Positions 16,656 through 25,705 of a stretch of DNA of 64,000 nt are shown piece by piece (position 1 is the stretch's first letter; each line of letters begins with the position of its first letter). The DNA comes from DASSJM01 sp036280655 (GTDB lineage: Bacteria > Actinomycetota > UBA4738 > HRBIN12): the NCBI GenBank assembly GCA_036280655.1, contig DASUQI010000039.1, positions 25,076 through 89,075 on the forward strand, read 5' to 3'. The translations under genes and the position numbers were made by a program. Below the pieces are notes generated by a model, which was given only the letters and a program-made list of their open reading frames with translations, ran no database searches and was not told the DNA's origin.

Positions 16656-16874
16656 TCAGGACGCGCGCTGAAGGTGCCGCCGAGCGTGTCGCCACGCGAG
16701 GACGGGGACGAACTCCCGGACCTTGGCGGCGGCGTACTTGTCGAGCGAGTGCTTCGCGACCTGGTCGATCCGCTCCTCGGGCAGTTGGCCGTACTCGGAC
16801 CTGAGTTGTTTCTTGAGCCCGGGCAGAGGGTCCTTCAACGGCTCCTGCTTGGGGTCCAGGAGCGTGCGGTCCAT
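16656..16874 (-). CDS. Small three-helix-bundle protein (hypothetical)
   Basis: A 72-residue basic protein: LKKQLRSEYGQLPEERIDQ, HSLDKYAAAKVREFVPVLAW and RHARRHL. The ERIDQVA...VREFVPVLAWRHAR pattern recurs in short actinobacterial proteins annotated as three-helix-bundle dimerisation domains. GGGGGAG lies before the ATG at 16874. No catalytic residues are apparent. It converges with the membrane protein gene at 16625. Confidence 0.65.
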   Translation of the reverse strand: MDRTLLDPKQEPLKDPLPGLKKQLRSEYGQLPEERIDQVAKHSLDKYAAAKVREFVPVLAWRHARRHLQRAS

Positions 16875-17024
16875 ACGCGACTCCCCCTTCATCCGCCCGG
16901 TCGCACTCGAGACTCTAGTCAATGTCCGACCGTCCCGCTCATGCAACTCGGCCACGCTGGGGACTCGCCACCGTTCACCGGGTGTTCACCTCGCCGCGGG
17001 GCGGGCGGCCCTCGGGGTGCTCGG

Positions 17025-17171
17025 CTAGCCCTGGCGGGCCGAGCGACGCCGCCGGATGAACAGCCACGATCCCGCGGCGACCAGCACCACGGCCACCACG
17101 GCAACGATCGCCCAGTAGGCCCCTCCCGAGCCTCCTCCTCCGTATCCGTAGGCCGCGAGCGACTCGATCAT
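17025..17171 (-). CDS. 48-residue single-pass membrane peptide
   Basis: MIESLAAYGYGGGGSGG is followed by one strong transmembrane segment (YWAIVAVVAVVLVAAGSWLF) and a basic tail IRRRRSARQG. The ATG is preceded by AGGAGG with ideal spacing, which argues that this very short frame is real. A glycine-rich outside region and a basic stop-transfer tail suggest a simple membrane anchor. Function unknown. Confidence 0.55.
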   Translation of the reverse strand: MIESLAAYGYGGGGSGGAYWAIVAVVAVVLVAAGSWLFIRRRRSARQG

Positions 17172-17280
17172 CGCGCCTCCTACTCGGGATTCGGCACGGC
17201 CATCGCCGCGCGTCGGTGTGGGCGGACCATCCACACGATCGCCACACACGATGGACCGATCGCGTCTACCATCATCGGCC

Positions 17281-18780
17281 ATGCGGCGGGCGGGCGCGAT
17301 CGCGTGGGCGTTCCTCCTGGTCCTGGCCGCCTGCACGTCGGACGGTCCGGAGGAGGGCGCTGAGGCGACGCCGTCCCTCGAGCTCGGGGCGCCGATGGAC
17401 CTCGAGGTCTTCGTCTACAACGTCGAGTACGGAGGCGACGAGACGACCGATGCCGTGATCGAGTCGATCGACGCGGACATCGTCGGCGTCCTCGAGTCCT
17501 ACAACCGCATCTCCGAGACCGCCGATCGCACCGGCTACCCGTACTACAACACGAGCCTGCAGATCCTCTCGAAGTACCCGATCCACGAGCCCTCGGGAGC
17601 AGAGGGGCGATACGCGTTCATCGAGGTCCGGCCCGGCGAGGTCGTGGCGTTCTTCAACATCCACCTCGACTACGTTCGGTACGGCCCTCGCCTGCTCCGC
17701 GCCGGCGTGCCGATGGACGAGGTCCTCGCGTCCGAGGACGTGGTGCGCACGTCCTCGCTCGATGTCCCGCTCGGGCTGATGCAGGACCTGATCGCGCAGG
17801 GCTACCCGGTGTTCTTCACCGGCGACCACAACGAGCCCTCGCACCTCGACTACGGGACCGAGACGGTGGGTACCCGCGAGGGCATCGACGAGCCCGTGCC
17901 GTGGCCGGTCAGCATCGCGATCACCGACCTCGGCTTCCGAGACACCTACCGCGAGATCCACCCCGACCCGGTCGAGGACGCGGCGATCAGCCACTTCGGC
18001 GTGCAGGACCGCATCGACTTCCTCTACGCCGCGGGCCCGAGCGACACGCTCGACAGCCGGCTGATCGGCGAGCTCGGCGGCGAGGACGTCGACGAGGCGT
18101 TCATGCCGTGGACGTCCGACCACCGGGCGTTCGCCTCGACGTTCGAGGTGCGACCGGCCTCGATGCCGCTCATGGTCTCGGTCGACACCGCGCTGCTCGA
18201 CCGCGGCGACCCGCTCACCGTGAGCTACCAGGCCACTGATGAGGGTTCGGTCGCGGTCGTCAAGGAGGGCGGCGCGCCGGACGCCGCGTTGCAGACCGAG
18301 GGGACGACGGGCGCTCGCGGGAGCACGCAGGCGTTCGACACCGCCGACATGGCGGCGGGGCCCTACGAGGCCGTGCTCCTCGACGGCGACGGGGCCGAGC
18401 TCGCGCGCGTCGGCTTCGTCATCCGCGACCCCCAGGCCGAGATCCGGGTCGCGACCGACGCCGCGAGCTACGCGCCCGGCGAGCCGATCGTCGTCTCGTG
18501 GGAGGACGGCCCCGCGAACCGGTGGGACTGGCTCGGCGTGTACCGCGCGGACGCGGCCGACCCGAAGGTCGACGGCTACACGATCTGGAACTACACGGGG
18601 CTGCATGCGTCCGGGACGGACCCGCCCGTGGTCGACGGCTCGGTCACGTTCGACGACTCGACGATGGGGATCCCGTGGTGGCCGCTGCGACCCGGGACCT
18701 ACGTCGTGCACTACCTCGTGACCGATCGCTACCGGTCGATCGGCAGCGCGACGTTCGAGGTGACGGGCTCGGCAGGCTAG
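17281..18780 (+). CDS. Secreted lipoprotein, endonuclease/exonuclease/phosphatase (EEP) domain
   Basis: A 499-residue exported protein. The signal peptide ends in a lipobox, LVLAACTSD. Residues ~40-310 carry EEP motifs in order: NVEYGG, GVLESYN (metal Glu), FTGDHNEPSHLD (catalytic Asp/Asn), QDRIDFLYA and TSDHRAF (catalytic His). The last ~190 residues form two beta-sandwich repeats. The likely role is extracellular cleavage of phosphodiesters or phosphomonoesters from nucleic acids, lipids or sugars. TACCAT at 17267-17272 lies 8 nt before the ATG, so the message may be leaderless. The stop overlaps the convergent pirin gene. Confidence 0.82.
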   Translation: MRRAGAIAWAFLLVLAACTSDGPEEGAEATPSLELGAPMDLEVFVYNVEYGGDETTDAVIESIDADIVGVLESYNRISETADRTGYPYYNTSLQILSKYPIHEPSGAEGRYAFIEVRPGEVVAFFNIHLDYVRYGPRLLRAGVPMDEVLASEDVVRTSSLDVPLGLMQDLIAQGYPVFFTGDHNEPSHLDYGTETVGTREGIDEPVPWPVSIAITDLGFRDTYREIHPDPVEDAAISHFGVQDRIDFLYAAGPSDTLDSRLIGELGGEDVDEAFMPWTSDHRAFASTFEVRPASMPLMVSVDTALLDRGDPLTVSYQATDEGSVAVVKEGGAPDAALQTEGTTGARGSTQAFDTADMAAGPYEAVLLDGDGAELARVGFVIRDPQAEIRVATDAASYAPGEPIVVSWEDGPANRWDWLGVYRADAADPKVDGYTIWNYTGLHASGTDPPVVDGSVTFDDSTMGIPWWPLRPGTYVVHYLVTDRYRSIGSATFEVTGSAG

Positions 18781-19595
18781 TCGACGTACGGCCCGTTGAA
18801 GACGGGCATCTCGCGGTAGGGCCGGCCGGCCATCAGCAGGAACCGCGTCGCCGGCTCGGCTTCGGCGACCGTGAAGGCGTCCCCTGGTCCGAGCAGCACC
18901 AGCTGCGGCGGTCTCGCCCGGCGCCCGTTGGCCCCGAACGAGCCCTCGCCCTCGAGCACGTACGCGAAGCCCCGGAACTCGGACGGGACCGCCGTCGTCG
19001 CCCGGCCGCCCTCGGGCAGCTCCACATCGAGGATCAGCCCCGGCGTTCCGAGCTGCAGCGGCGATCCCTCGCCGACGAGGGTCCGAGCGATCGCGTCGCC
19101 CTCCCGCTGGTTCGGGATCAGCTCCCGGCGGAGCACCTGCGCCCTCGGCTCCGCGCCCTTGTCCTTCCGCGCGAGGTTCACCCAGAACAGGACGCCGCGG
19201 AACTCGACCTCACCGCGGTCCTCCTCGACCTCGTCGCCGCCCATGGCCTCCGCGTGCCAGACGCCGCGACCCGTCCGGACGAACAGGAGGTCACCCTGGG
19301 ACAGCCGCGCCCGCTCCATCGTGCCGCCCGGACCCGTGCTGTGCCCGGTGCTGATCGAGCCCTCGAGCGCGTACCACAGGTTGTCGAACCCGCGGTGCGG
19401 ATGCTTCGTGTCGATGCCCGCGGCCGCCGACGGCCGGAACCGCCCCTCGTGCACGAGGATATACGGGTCGACCTGCTCGTAGGGCACCGAACGCGAGGGA
19501 AGCGCCTCGAGCACGGGGAGCCCCATGACGCTGATCGGGGCCGCGTCCTCGACGACCAGGGCCTCACGGCCCGTCTCGGTCACTCGGTCGCTCAT
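18777..19595 (-). CDS. Pirin family protein (copy 2)
   Basis: A 272-residue pirin, clearly paralogous to 2803-3618: GLPVLEALPS, DPYILVHEGRF, IDTKHPHRGFDNLWY, FWVNLARKDKGAEPRA and NGPYVD align along the whole chain. Metal ligands in HPHRG and the second cupin (FAYVLEGEGSFGANG) are kept. The ATG at 19595 has a weak purine-rich leader. It overlaps the convergent EEP lipoprotein by 4 nt and lies 49 nt after the quinone oxidoreductase gene in the same direction, with which it could share a transcript. Confidence 0.9.
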   Translation of the reverse strand: MSDRVTETGREALVVEDAAPISVMGLPVLEALPSRSVPYEQVDPYILVHEGRFRPSAAAGIDTKHPHRGFDNLWYALEGSISTGHSTGPGGTMERARLSQGDLLFVRTGRGVWHAEAMGGDEVEEDRGEVEFRGVLFWVNLARKDKGAEPRAQVLRRELIPNQREGDAIARTLVGEGSPLQLGTPGLILDVELPEGGRATTAVPSEFRGFAYVLEGEGSFGANGRRARPPQLVLLGPGDAFTVAEAEPATRFLLMAGRPYREMPVFNGPYVD

Positions 19596-19644
19596 GTCCG
19601 CCTCCCTGTCGTCGGGTCGGCACCCTACGAGAACTCGAGGCAGA

Positions 19645-20598
19645 TCAGATCGTGAGGACCACGTTGCCGGTCTTCTGTCCGGTCTCGACGTACCTCGTCG
19701 CCTCGACTACGTCCTCGAGCGGATACGCGCGTTCGATCACCGGGCGGTACTTCCCCGCCTCGATGAGCCCCTTCAGGAGCAGCACGTCCTCCTTCGTCTC
19801 CCTCGAGATCGAGAGCGTCACGCGCTTGTCGCCGATCCATCGGGTCAGCAGCGCGAGCGGCGGGACGTGCCAGAGGAAGCCGACGTCGGTCGCGACGAAC
19901 GTCCCACCGGGGTTCAACGAATGCCTGCTCCGCCGGAACGAATGCTTGCCGGCCGCGTCCACGATCACGTCGTACGTCTCGCCGTTCTTCGTGAAGTCCT
20001 CCCTCGTGTAGTCGAAGACCGGCTCGGCCCCGAGCGACCGCACGAGTTCGAGGTTCTTCGTGTTGCACACGGCGCTCACGTCCGCGCCGAACGCCTTCGC
20101 GAGCTGCACCGCCGCGGTTCCGGTGGCGCCGGACGCGCCGTAGATCATGATCCGCTGCCCCTCGTGGAGGTGCACGCTCCGCAGACACGTGAGCGCGGCG
20201 ATCGCCCCGTCGCAGACCGCGGCCGCCTGTTCGAACGTGATCTCGACGGGCATGCGGGCGAGCGCCGCATCCTCTGACATGGACGTGAACTCCGCGTACG
20301 CGCCGGACCCCTTGATCCCGAACACGCGGTCGCCGACGTCGAATCCGCTCACGCCCGCGCCGATCGCCTCCACCTCGCCGGAGAGCTCCATGCCGAGGAT
20401 CCGTTGCCTCGGCCGCAGGAGCCCCTTGAAGAGCCGCCACAGGAACGGCTTGGCGGCGCGAACCGCGCAGTCGGTCCGGTTCACCGTGGTCGCGCGGATC
20501 CTGATGAGGACCTCTCCGGCAGCGGGCACCGGGCGTTCGGCCTCGTCGATCCGGAGGACCTCCGGAGGCCCGTACCGGTCGTGGACCACCGCTCGCAT
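19645..20598 (-). CDS. Zinc-free MDR family NADPH:quinone reductase-like oxidoreductase
   Basis: A 317-residue medium-chain dehydrogenase. RYGPPEVLRI at the N-terminus, VNRTDCAVR, GMELSGEVEAIGAGV and the Rossmann loop IYGASGATGTAAVQLAKAFG identify the quinone-oxidoreductase branch. The catalytic and structural zinc cysteines of alcohol dehydrogenases are absent. It is expected to reduce quinones or enones with NADPH. GGGAGGGATGTCAC precedes the ATG. The pirin gene follows. Confidence 0.87.
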   Translation of the reverse strand: MRAVVHDRYGPPEVLRIDEAERPVPAAGEVLIRIRATTVNRTDCAVRAAKPFLWRLFKGLLRPRQRILGMELSGEVEAIGAGVSGFDVGDRVFGIKGSGAYAEFTSMSEDAALARMPVEITFEQAAAVCDGAIAALTCLRSVHLHEGQRIMIYGASGATGTAAVQLAKAFGADVSAVCNTKNLELVRSLGAEPVFDYTREDFTKNGETYDVIVDAAGKHSFRRSRHSLNPGGTFVATDVGFLWHVPPLALLTRWIGDKRVTLSISRETKEDVLLLKGLIEAGKYRPVIERAYPLEDVVEATRYVETGQKTGNVVLTI

Positions 20599-20664
20599 GT
20601 GACATCCCTCCCGTGCCGATGCCCACGATGCGGCAGCCGTCCGGGTTCGGCAAGGAGTGAAGGC

Positions 20665-21855
20665 TCAGTCGGGCAGGAGCGGCACCGCCTGGCGGGTGTC
20701 CCGCCCGAGCAGCACGGCACGGGTGATCGCGGTGGACCCGAACCGTTCGCGCACACGGTCGAGCGCGCCGTCGACCGTCTCCGCTCGTGGCCGGTCGAGC
20801 GGCAGCGCGAGCTGGATCGCCCGGTCGTCGCCGAGGCCGCTGAGCGTCAGACCGATCAGCGTGATGCCCCGGCGTTCGATCATCGGGCGGACCGACGCGA
20901 GCAGGCCCTGCCCGATCGCGAGGATCGTCTGCGTGTCCGCCGTCGCCTCCCACATCGTGTGCGAGCGCGTCGCGCGCGAGAAGTCGTCGAACCGCATCCG
21001 CAGCGTGACGGTCCGGCAGACCCGGTGCGCCTTCCGCAGCCGGCGGCTGAGGCGATCCGCGAGCGCGATCAGGTCGGCGTCGAGCGCCTCCGGCGGGCGC
21101 TTCCTCCGGCCCAGTGCCCGCTGCGTCCCCATCGACCGTCGGCGGCGTCCGACCTGCACCGGCCGAGGGTCGCGGTTGTGCGCGAGCGCGTGCAGGTGCC
21201 GGCCCGCGGCGCGACCCAGCATCCGGACGAGCGTCGCCTCCCCGACGCGCCCGACCTCGCCGACCGTCGTGATCGAGCGTTCGCGGAGCTTGGCCGCGGT
21301 TACCTCGCCGACGCCCCACAGCCGTTCGACCGGAAGCGGATGCAGGAACTCGAGCTCGGCGTCGGGCGGCACGACGAGCAGGCCGTCCGGCTTGGCGACG
21401 CCGCTCGCGACCTTGGCGAGGAACTTCGTGCGGGCCACGCCGACGGTTACCGGCAGGCCGACGCGGTCGAGGACGTCCCGGCGCAGCTGAACGGCGATCT
21501 CGGTCGGCGAGCCGGAGATCAGCCGGAGGCCGCCGACGTCGAGGAAGGCCTCGTCGATCGACAGCCCCTCGACGAAGGGCGTCGTGTCGTCGAACACCTC
21601 GAACAGGGCCTTGCTCGCCGCGCTGTACGCGTCCATCCGCGGCGAGACGACGACGGCCTGAGGGCACAGGCGCCGGGCCTGTCGTCCGCCCATCGGGGTT
21701 CGGACGCCGAAGGCCTTCGCCTCGTAGCTTGCGGCGAGCACGACGCCGCCTCCGACGATGACCGGCCGGCCGCGCAGCGAGGGATCGTCCCGCTGCTCGA
21801 CGGACGCGTAGAAGGAGTCGACGTCGGCGTGAAGGATCGTGGCCTCGCTCGGCAC
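20665..21855 (-). CDS. dinB: DNA polymerase IV (Y family)
   Basis: A 396-residue Y-family translesion polymerase. HADVDSFYASVEQR contains the metal Asp residues and Tyr16 as steric gate; GLSIDEAFLDV carries the catalytic Asp-Glu. LWGVGEVTAAKLRE is the thumb helix-hairpin-helix, and the little finger follows from about residue 245. The C-terminal AIQLALPL fits a beta-clamp-binding motif. This is the conventional Pol IV of the window, in contrast to the DinB2-like enzyme at 52833. GTG start; the 88-nt gap to 21944 separates it from a divergent LLM gene. Confidence 0.94.
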   Translation of the reverse strand: MPSEATILHADVDSFYASVEQRDDPSLRGRPVIVGGGVVLAASYEAKAFGVRTPMGGRQARRLCPQAVVVSPRMDAYSAASKALFEVFDDTTPFVEGLSIDEAFLDVGGLRLISGSPTEIAVQLRRDVLDRVGLPVTVGVARTKFLAKVASGVAKPDGLLVVPPDAELEFLHPLPVERLWGVGEVTAAKLRERSITTVGEVGRVGEATLVRMLGRAAGRHLHALAHNRDPRPVQVGRRRRSMGTQRALGRRKRPPEALDADLIALADRLSRRLRKAHRVCRTVTLRMRFDDFSRATRSHTMWEATADTQTILAIGQGLLASVRPMIERRGITLIGLTLSGLGDDRAIQLALPLDRPRAETVDGALDRVRERFGSTAITRAVLLGRDTRQAVPLLPD

Positions 21856-21943
21856 GGACCGATCGTCACACTCGGAGGTGACAGCCCGGCTCCCGGCGAG
21901 CGGCCCTGGTCGGGGTCGTGACCGCCGTGCCTACACTCCGGCG

Positions 21944-22834
21944 ATGAAGATCGGCGCGATCCTGCTCGCGGCCGCCGACGGAGGGCGCCCGACCCCGCCG
22001 TGGCCGGAGGTGCGCTCGTTCGCGCTCGCGGCCGAGGCGCAGGGGCTCGACTCCGTCTGGATGTTCGACCACTTCTTCTACCGGCCGTCCGCGGGGCCGA
22101 TCGAGGGTCAACACGAGGCGTGGACGATCGTGAGCGCGGTCGCCTCGGTGACCGAGCGCGTCGAGATCGGAACGCTCGTGCTCTGCTCGAGCTTCCGGAG
22201 CCCGTCGCTCGTTGCGAAGATGGCCGCGACGGCCGACGAGGTGAGCGGCGGCCGCCTGATCCTCGGCCTGGGCGCGGGCTGGCACGACGCGGAGTACGAC
22301 GCGTTCGGCTTCCCGAAGGATCATCGCGTCGACCGGTTCGAGGAGGCCGTCGAGATCGTCGCGCCGCTGCTCCGCGGCGAGGCGGTGACCTTCGAGGGTA
22401 CGTACGAGGTGGCACGCGACGCGGTCCTGGTGCCCGCGCCGGGGCGAAGGATCCCGATCCTCGTGGCGGCGTTCGGCACGCGGATGCTGCGGATCACCGC
22501 TCGGCACGCGGACGCCTGGAACACGGCGTGGTTCGGCGCGCCGGACGACCGCCTCGCCGAACGGCTGCGCGCGCTCGACGCCGCGCTCGAGGCCGAGGGC
22601 CGGGACCCGGCGACGCTCGCGCGAACCGTCGGGGTGAACGTCGTGGATCTCGAGCAGGACCCGAACGCGGGCGACGACGAGGACGACGATCGGTCGTTCC
22701 GAGGCTCGGTCGACGAGCTCGCCCGCGCGATCGACGACTACGAGGCGCTCGGCATCGACCACCTCATCGTGCTCCTCCAGCCGATGACGGAGGCCTCGAT
22801 CGAGCGGTTGGCGGCCGCGCTCGCGCGCCGATAG
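21944..22834 (+). CDS. LLM class (F420-dependent type) oxidoreductase
   Basis: A 296-residue TIM-barrel protein of the luciferase-like monooxygenase class: DSVWMFDHFFY, TLVLCSSFRSPSLVAKMAAT and GRLILGLGAGWHDAEYDAFG are typical of actinobacterial F420-linked members. Cofactor (F420 or FMN) and substrate cannot be fixed from sequence. The ATG follows TACACT (21932-21937) by 6 nt and has no ribosome site, so leaderless transcription is likely. Confidence 0.87.
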   Translation: MKIGAILLAAADGGRPTPPWPEVRSFALAAEAQGLDSVWMFDHFFYRPSAGPIEGQHEAWTIVSAVASVTERVEIGTLVLCSSFRSPSLVAKMAATADEVSGGRLILGLGAGWHDAEYDAFGFPKDHRVDRFEEAVEIVAPLLRGEAVTFEGTYEVARDAVLVPAPGRRIPILVAAFGTRMLRITARHADAWNTAWFGAPDDRLAERLRALDAALEAEGRDPATLARTVGVNVVDLEQDPNAGDDEDDDRSFRGSVDELARAIDDYEALGIDHLIVLLQPMTEASIERLAAALARR

Positions 22835-22863
22835 ACGGCGAGCTCGTCGGCCGGGCCTGCTCC

Positions 22864-23256
22864 CTACTTCCAGTTCTCCCAGAGCCCGACCACGTTGCCC
22901 TCGGAGTCCTTGAAGTACGCGAACGCGCCGAGGTTCGGGATCTCGGTCCTGGGCGTGACGACGCTGCCGCCGCCCGCCTCGACCTTCTTCAGGGACTCGT
23001 CGATCGCGTCGACGCCGATCGTGATCACCGGGGTCGCGGGAGCATCGGGGCTCCGCACGTACAGCCCACCGTTGATCGCGCCCGGCTCCGTGGGGAGCCG
23101 CGTCTGCTGGTCGAACGGGGTCGTGATCAGGGACGTGTAGATGTTCCCGTCGCCCATGTCCGCGTCCTCCAGCTCCCATTCGAAGGCGGAGCGGTAGAAC
23201 TCCTTCGCCCGATCCCGATCGTCCGCCGGGATCTCGAAGTGCACGACCTTGTCCAT
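22864..23256 (-). CDS. VOC (glyoxalase-like) superfamily protein
   Basis: A 130-residue protein with two beta-alpha-beta3 units: VVHFEIPADDRDRAKEFYRSAFEWE at the start (metal His in HFEIP) and GAFAYFKDSEGNVVGLWENW at the end (metal Glu in GLWE). Most such small VOC proteins are uncharacterised; isomerase, dioxygenase or resistance roles are possible. GGAAGGAGG precedes the ATG. Confidence 0.85.
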   Translation of the reverse strand: MDKVVHFEIPADDRDRAKEFYRSAFEWELEDADMGDGNIYTSLITTPFDQQTRLPTEPGAINGGLYVRSPDAPATPVITIGVDAIDESLKKVEAGGGSVVTPRTEIPNLGAFAYFKDSEGNVVGLWENWK

Positions 23257-23349
23257 CCGGGGCCTCCTTCCGGTCGTTCCCACACAGCGAACCCCCACCG
23301 TACACCCGGGTCCACCCCGTCGGTTTGCGACATCCTGCCCACGCCCGGG

Positions 23350-23541
23350 TCAGCGCAGGTGCTGGCCGCCGTCCACCGTCGGCCCGGGGCCGCCGTGGCG
23401 CCGTCGGATCTCCTCCTCGATCCGTTGCCGTTCGATCGGCCCGATCGAGCGGGCTCGATCCCTTCGCGCGCTTCTCGACCGCACCCACCACAGCACCGCT
23501 AGGACGAGGACCGCTACGAGCAGCACGACGAGCCACTTCAC
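23350..23541 (-). CDS. 63-residue N-terminally anchored membrane protein
   Basis: A GTG start with AAGGAG 7 nt upstream. KWLVVLLVAVLVLAVLWWV is a single N-terminal membrane helix, followed by a strongly basic, helical cytoplasmic tail (SRSARRDRARSIGPIERQR, EEEIRRRHGG). No family recognised. The clear ribosome site and codon bias argue that it is real. Confidence 0.55.
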   Translation of the reverse strand: MKWLVVLLVAVLVLAVLWWVRSRSARRDRARSIGPIERQRIEEEIRRRHGGPGPTVDGGQHLR

Positions 23542-23591
23542 ACCGCATCGCTCCTTCGGGCCACGGGCATGCTACCGACCTGGGTACGACC

Positions 23592-24842
23592 TCAGGCCTC
23601 CCGCTCCGCCTCCTCGATCTCGGAGCGCAGCCGCCTCCACCCCTCCCGCTCGAGCAGGAGCGAGACCGCGGTCCCGAGCACGAGCGCCCAGAAGAACGGC
23701 CCGAGGCCGGCCACCGTCATCTGCGAGAGCGAGATCGCGAACGCGAAGACGGGGCCCAGGACGAGCGGACCCTTCGCGATCTCCTTGATCGCCCCGATCA
23801 GCCCGCCGAGGAGCGCCAGCCCGGCCATCGTCAGCAACAGCGTCGAGGGGACGAGCACCGCGAGCGCGGCGGCGGTGCTCGCGAAGAGTGCGATGAGCAG
23901 ACCCGCCGAGGCGGGGAGGAAGACCGAGCGATAGCGGATCTCCTGCGGGCCGGCCTCCGGGCTCGCGGTGAGCAGCACCGGCGGCAGCGCGAGCGAGACC
24001 GCGACCGGCCCCCAGAACGAACCGACCATCGTCCCGATGCCGCTCACGACGTTCAGCACGGTCTCGGGCGGATGGAAGCCCTGGCTCCGCATGTAGATCG
24101 CGGACGGGATGTTCGCCTGCACCGTCATGAGCGCCACGAGCACCGGCGTCGCGGTGAGGATCGCCTTGAGGTCGAAGGTGGGTCGGACGACGTCGAGGCT
24201 CGGCAGCGAGAACGAGGTCGGGAACGACCCGAGCTGGCCCGTCACCGCCGCAACCACGATCCCGGCGAGGAACGCCGCGAGGATCGGCGGCACCCGCGTG
24301 CCGAACATCCGCTGACTGAGCAGGTACGCGAGGACGGCCGCCCCGATCATCACCGGGACCTCGATCGGGATCGAGTCCCCGTCCTGCGACGTGCTGAGCG
24401 ACGTGAAGATGCCGGCGACGAACGGCATCACCGCCCCCGCGATCAGGCCGTACACGATCGGCGCGGGGATCCATTCCGCGATCAGCTTCGTGAGTCCGAG
24501 CCCTGCCGCCAGCAGCACGACCGCGCCCGCGACGATCGACGCGCCTACCAGCTCGGAGAAGGAGATCTGGTGGCCGAGCGAGACGAAGAAGATGATCGCG
24601 AAGATGTTCCCGGTGACGAGGAGCGGCATCCGGTACCGGAGCGTGAGGACGAGCGCGATCACCGTCGGGAGCCCGTAGAGCATCAAGATCCAGGCGCTCG
24701 TCTCGTCCTTCGTGAGCTCGAGCTCTCTCGGACCCGCCGCGGTGAGGACGATCCCCAGCACCGCGAAGTAGACGATCGTGGGGGCGATCGAGATGACGAT
24801 CGCCGGCAGCGACCGCCGGAGCTCCGCCGACCTTCCCCCCAC
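23592..24842 (-). CDS. BenE-like benzoate/H+ symporter family transporter
   Basis: About 416 residues with 11-12 hydrophobic segments. LPAIVISIAPTIVYFAVLG, the GLTKLIAEWIPAPIVYGLIA segment and TVQANIPSAIYMRSQGF are consistent with the BenE/NCS2-like fold. Import of an aromatic acid by proton symport is the family role, but no catabolic genes lie nearby. GTG at 24842 is preferred since GGGGGGAG lies 6 nt upstream; ATG at 24920 would add 26 residues of low-complexity sequence. Confidence 0.7.
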   Translation of the reverse strand: MGGRSAELRRSLPAIVISIAPTIVYFAVLGIVLTAAGPRELELTKDETSAWILMLYGLPTVIALVLTLRYRMPLLVTGNIFAIIFFVSLGHQISFSELVGASIVAGAVVLLAAGLGLTKLIAEWIPAPIVYGLIAGAVMPFVAGIFTSLSTSQDGDSIPIEVPVMIGAAVLAYLLSQRMFGTRVPPILAAFLAGIVVAAVTGQLGSFPTSFSLPSLDVVRPTFDLKAILTATPVLVALMTVQANIPSAIYMRSQGFHPPETVLNVVSGIGTMVGSFWGPVAVSLALPPVLLTASPEAGPQEIRYRSVFLPASAGLLIALFASTAAALAVLVPSTLLLTMAGLALLGGLIGAIKEIAKGPLVLGPVFAFAISLSQMTVAGLGPFFWALVLGTAVSLLLEREGWRRLRSEIEEAEREA

Positions 24843-24999
24843 GACCCGCTCCCCCCGACTCGGCGTGTCCGGTCGCAACGATATGCCGTCCGCCGGGCAA
24901 GCAACGCGATGGCTCGGCAAGCATCCGCCCGGTCCCGTTCGACGGTCTCAAGCGACGGAGATGGGCTCCGCTCCCTCGAGACCTGGGAGGGGGTGGGCC

Positions 25000-25089
25000 A
25001 TGCCGAGGATGTCGAGCGCGTCGGCGGACAAGGTCCAGGACTATGGGCCCGTCGAGGTCACGAAGGCCATGCAGGGGGACCCTGCGTAG
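25000..25089 (+). pseudogene. N-terminal remnant of a small cupin
   Basis: A 29-codon frame with a good GGGAGGGGG leader: MPRMSSASADKVQDYGPVEV followed by TKAMQGDPA and TAG. The start through DYGPVE is how a class of small cupins begins; the rest of the cupin is gone. The TAG of this scrap also forms the TAGGCT hexamer (25087-25092). The 310 nt between the BenE-like gene and 25154 otherwise hold nothing recognisable. Confidence 0.4.
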
Positions 25090-25153
25090 GCTCCCTCGAT
25101 GGGCTCGAGTGGCGACTCGAACCATCGGAGGCCCTCGGAACGGGGCGGACGCG

Positions 25154-25705
25154 ATGGCACGCCTGGTCTACTCCGCGATCCAGTCGGTCGACGGCTACGT
25201 CGCCGACCGCGACGGGCGATTCGAGTGGGCCGAACCCGACGAGGAGGTCCACGCCTTCATCAACGATCTCGAACGCTCGGTCGGTACCCACCTCCTCGGC
25301 CGCAGGATGTACGAGGTGCTCCTCGCGTGGGAGACGATGCACACCGCCCCGGACCTGCCCGCGCACATCCCCGAGTTCGCCGGCCTCTGGCGCTCGACCG
25401 ACAAGGTCGTGTACTCGACGACGCTCGATGCGCCCTCGAGCGCGCGAACCCGGATCGAGCGAACCTTCGACGCCGACGCCGTCAGCTCCATGAAGGAGTC
25501 CGCCGAGCGCGACCTCGCCGTCGGTAGGCCGACCCTGGCGGGCCGGGCGTTCGAGGCCGGTCTCGTCGACGAGTGTCTGCTCTTCCTCGTGCCCGCCGTC
25601 GTGGGCGGCGGCACGCGGTCGCTTCCCGAGGACCTCGACCTGCGCCTCGAACTCCTGGACGAGCGACGGTTCGCGAGCGGCTTCGTCTTCCTCCGCTACC
25701 CGTCA
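25154..25705 (+). CDS. Dihydrofolate reductase family (RibD C-terminal-like) protein, stop codon lost
   Basis: About 184 residues: RLVYSAIQSVDGYVADRDG, the HLLGRRMYEVLLAWE helix, VGRPTLAGRAFEAGLVDECL and PAVVGGGTRSLP are those of the DHFR-like family whose best-known members reduce pyrimidines or pterins with NADPH. The conserved end GFVFLRYPS is reached at about 25700, but no stop follows: the frame stays open to 26251, antisense to the next gene. A stop (ACG TGA) exists one frame over at 25707-25712, so a single lost base in the CCC run near 25699 would explain it. The coordinates given cover only the conserved domain. Confidence 0.7.

Noticed and set aside
25087..25101. TAGGCT-N6-ATG leaderless start at 25099
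   Set aside because: This ATG is out of frame with the DHFR-like gene and opens a shadow frame; the hexamer may still mark the transcription start for the 25154 gene.
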